From: an uncultured Lachnospiraceae bacterium
Lineage (GTDB): Bacteria; Bacillota; Clostridia; Lachnospirales; Lachnospiraceae
Assembly (NCBI GenBank): GCA_947653315.1
Contig: CANTGP010000129.1
Coordinates: 1 to 7,984, forward strand
Length of the DNA stretch: 7,984 nt
Direction: 5' to 3'
The translations under genes and the position numbers were made by a program. The notes beneath the pieces are model-generated. The model worked only from the letters and a program-made list of their open reading frames with translations, was not told the DNA's origin and did no database searches. Positions 7,173 through 7,984 of this stretch are shown here, in pieces (position 1 is the first letter of the stretch; every line of letters begins with the position of its first letter).

Positions 7173-7196
7173 TGATATAATCCAATTTGTAAATTG
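7173..7196 (+). promoter_or_regulatory. Extended -10 promoter and overlapping inverted repeat for the GNAT gene
   Basis: TGATATAAT (7173-7181) is a perfect extended -10 element (TGn plus TATAAT). A good -35 is missing at standard spacing (TGGTAA at 7153-7158 matches only half), as expected for extended -10 promoters. An inverted repeat, CAATTT-GT-AAATTG (7183-7196), covers the predicted start of transcription near 7188, where a repressor could block initiation. The promoter call is firm; the operator role is inference. Confidence 0.65.
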
Positions 7197-7216
7197 AAAG
7201 TTTTGGGAGGAAAGGT

Positions 7217-7618
7217 ATGAAGTATTTAACGGCAACAGAGGAAATGGCAGATGCGATTCACAATATTTTGCATACAACAATAAGAACGGTATATCCAAAG
7301 TATTATCCTAAAGAAGTGGCGGATTTCTTTTGCCGACATCATAGCAGGGAACATATTTTAGAGGGGATAGCATCCGGCAATATGGGAGTATTGATAGATA
7401 GAGATATTATTGTCGGTACGGGCTGTTATGACGGTAATCATATTACGGGAGTATATGTGTTGCCGGATTATCAGAAACAAGGTTGTGGTTCGAGGATTAT
7501 GGATTATCTGGAAGGGGAAATCTCAAAAAAATATGATACGGTTCTCTTAGATGCATCCCTTTCGGCAGTATGTTTGTATGAGCATAGAGGGTATAAAACG
7601 GTTGGGAAATGGCTTTAA
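7217..7618 (+). CDS. GNAT-family N-acetyltransferase, probably C-terminally truncated
   Basis: This is a small cytoplasmic acetyl-CoA-dependent acyltransferase of unknown substrate. The order of elements fits GNAT: N-terminal helices (MADAIHNILHTTIRTVYPKY), beta strands 55-80 (GVLIDRDIIVGTGC, then HITGVYVLP), the acetyl-CoA pyrophosphate loop at about 86-92 (QKQGCGS) followed by its helix, then LLDASLSAVCLYEHRGYKTV near 110-129. GGAGG (7206-7210) six bases before ATG 7217 fixes the start. The protein stops at 133 residues with GKWL just after GYKTV. From memory of clostridial relatives, about 20 more residues with a final beta strand normally follow (typically KW, then an ENG-like turn and a VYEV-like strand). 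The stop falls within the next gene, so the 3' end may have been lost. Activity is doubtful without that strand. Confidence 0.85.
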   Translation: MKYLTATEEMADAIHNILHTTIRTVYPKYYPKEVADFFCRHHSREHILEGIASGNMGVLIDRDIIVGTGCYDGNHITGVYVLPDYQKQGCGSRIMDYLEGEISKKYDTVLLDASLSAVCLYEHRGYKTVGKWL

Positions 7619-7984
7619 TCCATGTGGATTTTTTTTCAGAGGTGCTGGGGATGAGCTCACAGCTTGACGTGATACTGCCCCAGAAGACACACAGCGAGAT
7701 CGGCATCAGCAGTGCGAAGAAGAGGGACAGATATCCGGTCCTGTATCTTCTGCACGGTATGACGGACAATCAGACGACATGGCAGAGGAATACTTCGATC
7801 GAGAGGTACGCATCTGAGAAGGGAATTGCGGTTGTCATGCCGACCTGCCATCTTGGCTGGTATACTGATATGGAATGCGGATTCCGCTATTATACTTATA
7901 TTGCGAAGGAGGTTCCAAGCGTATGCAGACGGTTCTTCCCGTGCATATCGGACAGAAGGGAGGAGACCTTCACGGCGGGGAATT
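7609..7984 (+). CDS. Esterase, tributyrin esterase / S-formylglutathione hydrolase-like (partial, runs off window)
   Basis: An open frame from ATG 7609 stays open to the window end (125 codons seen), encoding the N-terminal half of an alpha/beta hydrolase of the putative-esterase family (EstA, esterase D-like), which cleaves short-chain acyl esters. Visible family features are MALIHVDFFSEVLGMSSQLD at the start, VILPQ, the PVLYLLHGMTDNQTTW segment with its HG oxyanion-side motif, a TSIERYASEKG helix, VVMPTCHLGWYTDM, and SDRREETFTAGN. In relatives the last segment leads straight into the GxSxGG nucleophile elbow, so the window stops just before the catalytic Ser. It overlaps the GNAT gene by ten bases in another frame and has no clear ribosome site, only GGG at 7604-7606. 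Its codons favour AAG (5 of 5 Lys) and GAG (7 of 8 Glu), unlike the GNAT gene. The product is probably cytoplasmic, with no signal peptide. Confidence 0.85.
   Translation, partial: MALIHVDFFSEVLGMSSQLDVILPQKTHSEIGISSAKKRDRYPVLYLLHGMTDNQTTWQRNTSIERYASEKGIAVVMPTCHLGWYTDMECGFRYYTYIAKEVPSVCRRFFPCISDRREETFTAGN

Noticed and set aside
6623..7180. A 185-codon plus-strand frame antisense to the minus-strand lipoprotein
   Set aside because: It runs through the lipoprotein promoter and non-coding DNA, has Ser-rich shadow composition, and has no recognisable domain.
1..7984. CRISPR array, mobile element, tRNA or defence system
   Set aside because: No regularly spaced repeats, transposase or integrase motifs, tRNA cloverleaf or defence-associated domains were found on either strand.

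Overview
The window looks like an ordinary stretch of a low-to-moderate GC Clostridia chromosome, most likely Lachnospiraceae or a close relative. The reasons are the Gram-positive style Shine-Dalgarno sites, two acidic lipoproteins with Cys lipoboxes, a PcsB/CwlO-like NlpC/P60 hydrolase, and protein sequences that read like that family from memory. No database search was run. No transposase, integrase, phage gene, tRNA, rRNA, CRISPR array or recognisable defence system is present, and I did not find a new multi-gene system.

Layout. Positions 1-172 are a regulatory leader with a perfect palindrome and a promoter-like element. A two-HKD cardiolipin synthase follows (173-1693, +). A 176-base gap holds a promoter with evenly spaced GGTAT boxes. 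Next come an exported lipoprotein with an FKBP-type peptidyl-prolyl isomerase domain and a trigger-factor-like C-terminal region (1870-3126, +), asparaginyl-tRNA synthetase (3242-4633, +), and a secreted coiled-coil NlpC/P60 peptidoglycan hydrolase (4758-5996, +). A hairpin at 6022-6059 probably terminates both this gene and the convergent lipoprotein of unknown function (6082-6936, -), whose own promoter lies at 6983-7012. On the far side a GNAT acetyltransferase (7217-7618, +) has an extended -10 promoter. The window ends inside a tributyrin-esterase-like alpha/beta hydrolase (7609-7984, +, partial) whose start overlaps the end of the GNAT gene.

Functional reading. Four of the seven genes act at or outside the membrane: phospholipid synthesis, extracytoplasmic protein folding, wall remodelling, and one unknown lipoprotein. 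asnS is the housekeeping anchor. The genes are separated by gaps of 115-176 bases with their own signals in several cases, so this is a neighbourhood of individually expressed genes rather than a clear pathway operon.

The most notable anomaly is the GNAT/esterase junction near 7600. The GNAT protein stops just after its GYKTV segment, about 20 residues before the usual family end. The esterase begins at once in another frame, without a clear ribosome site and with different Lys/Glu codon choice. A deletion, a recombination event or an assembly join would all explain it.
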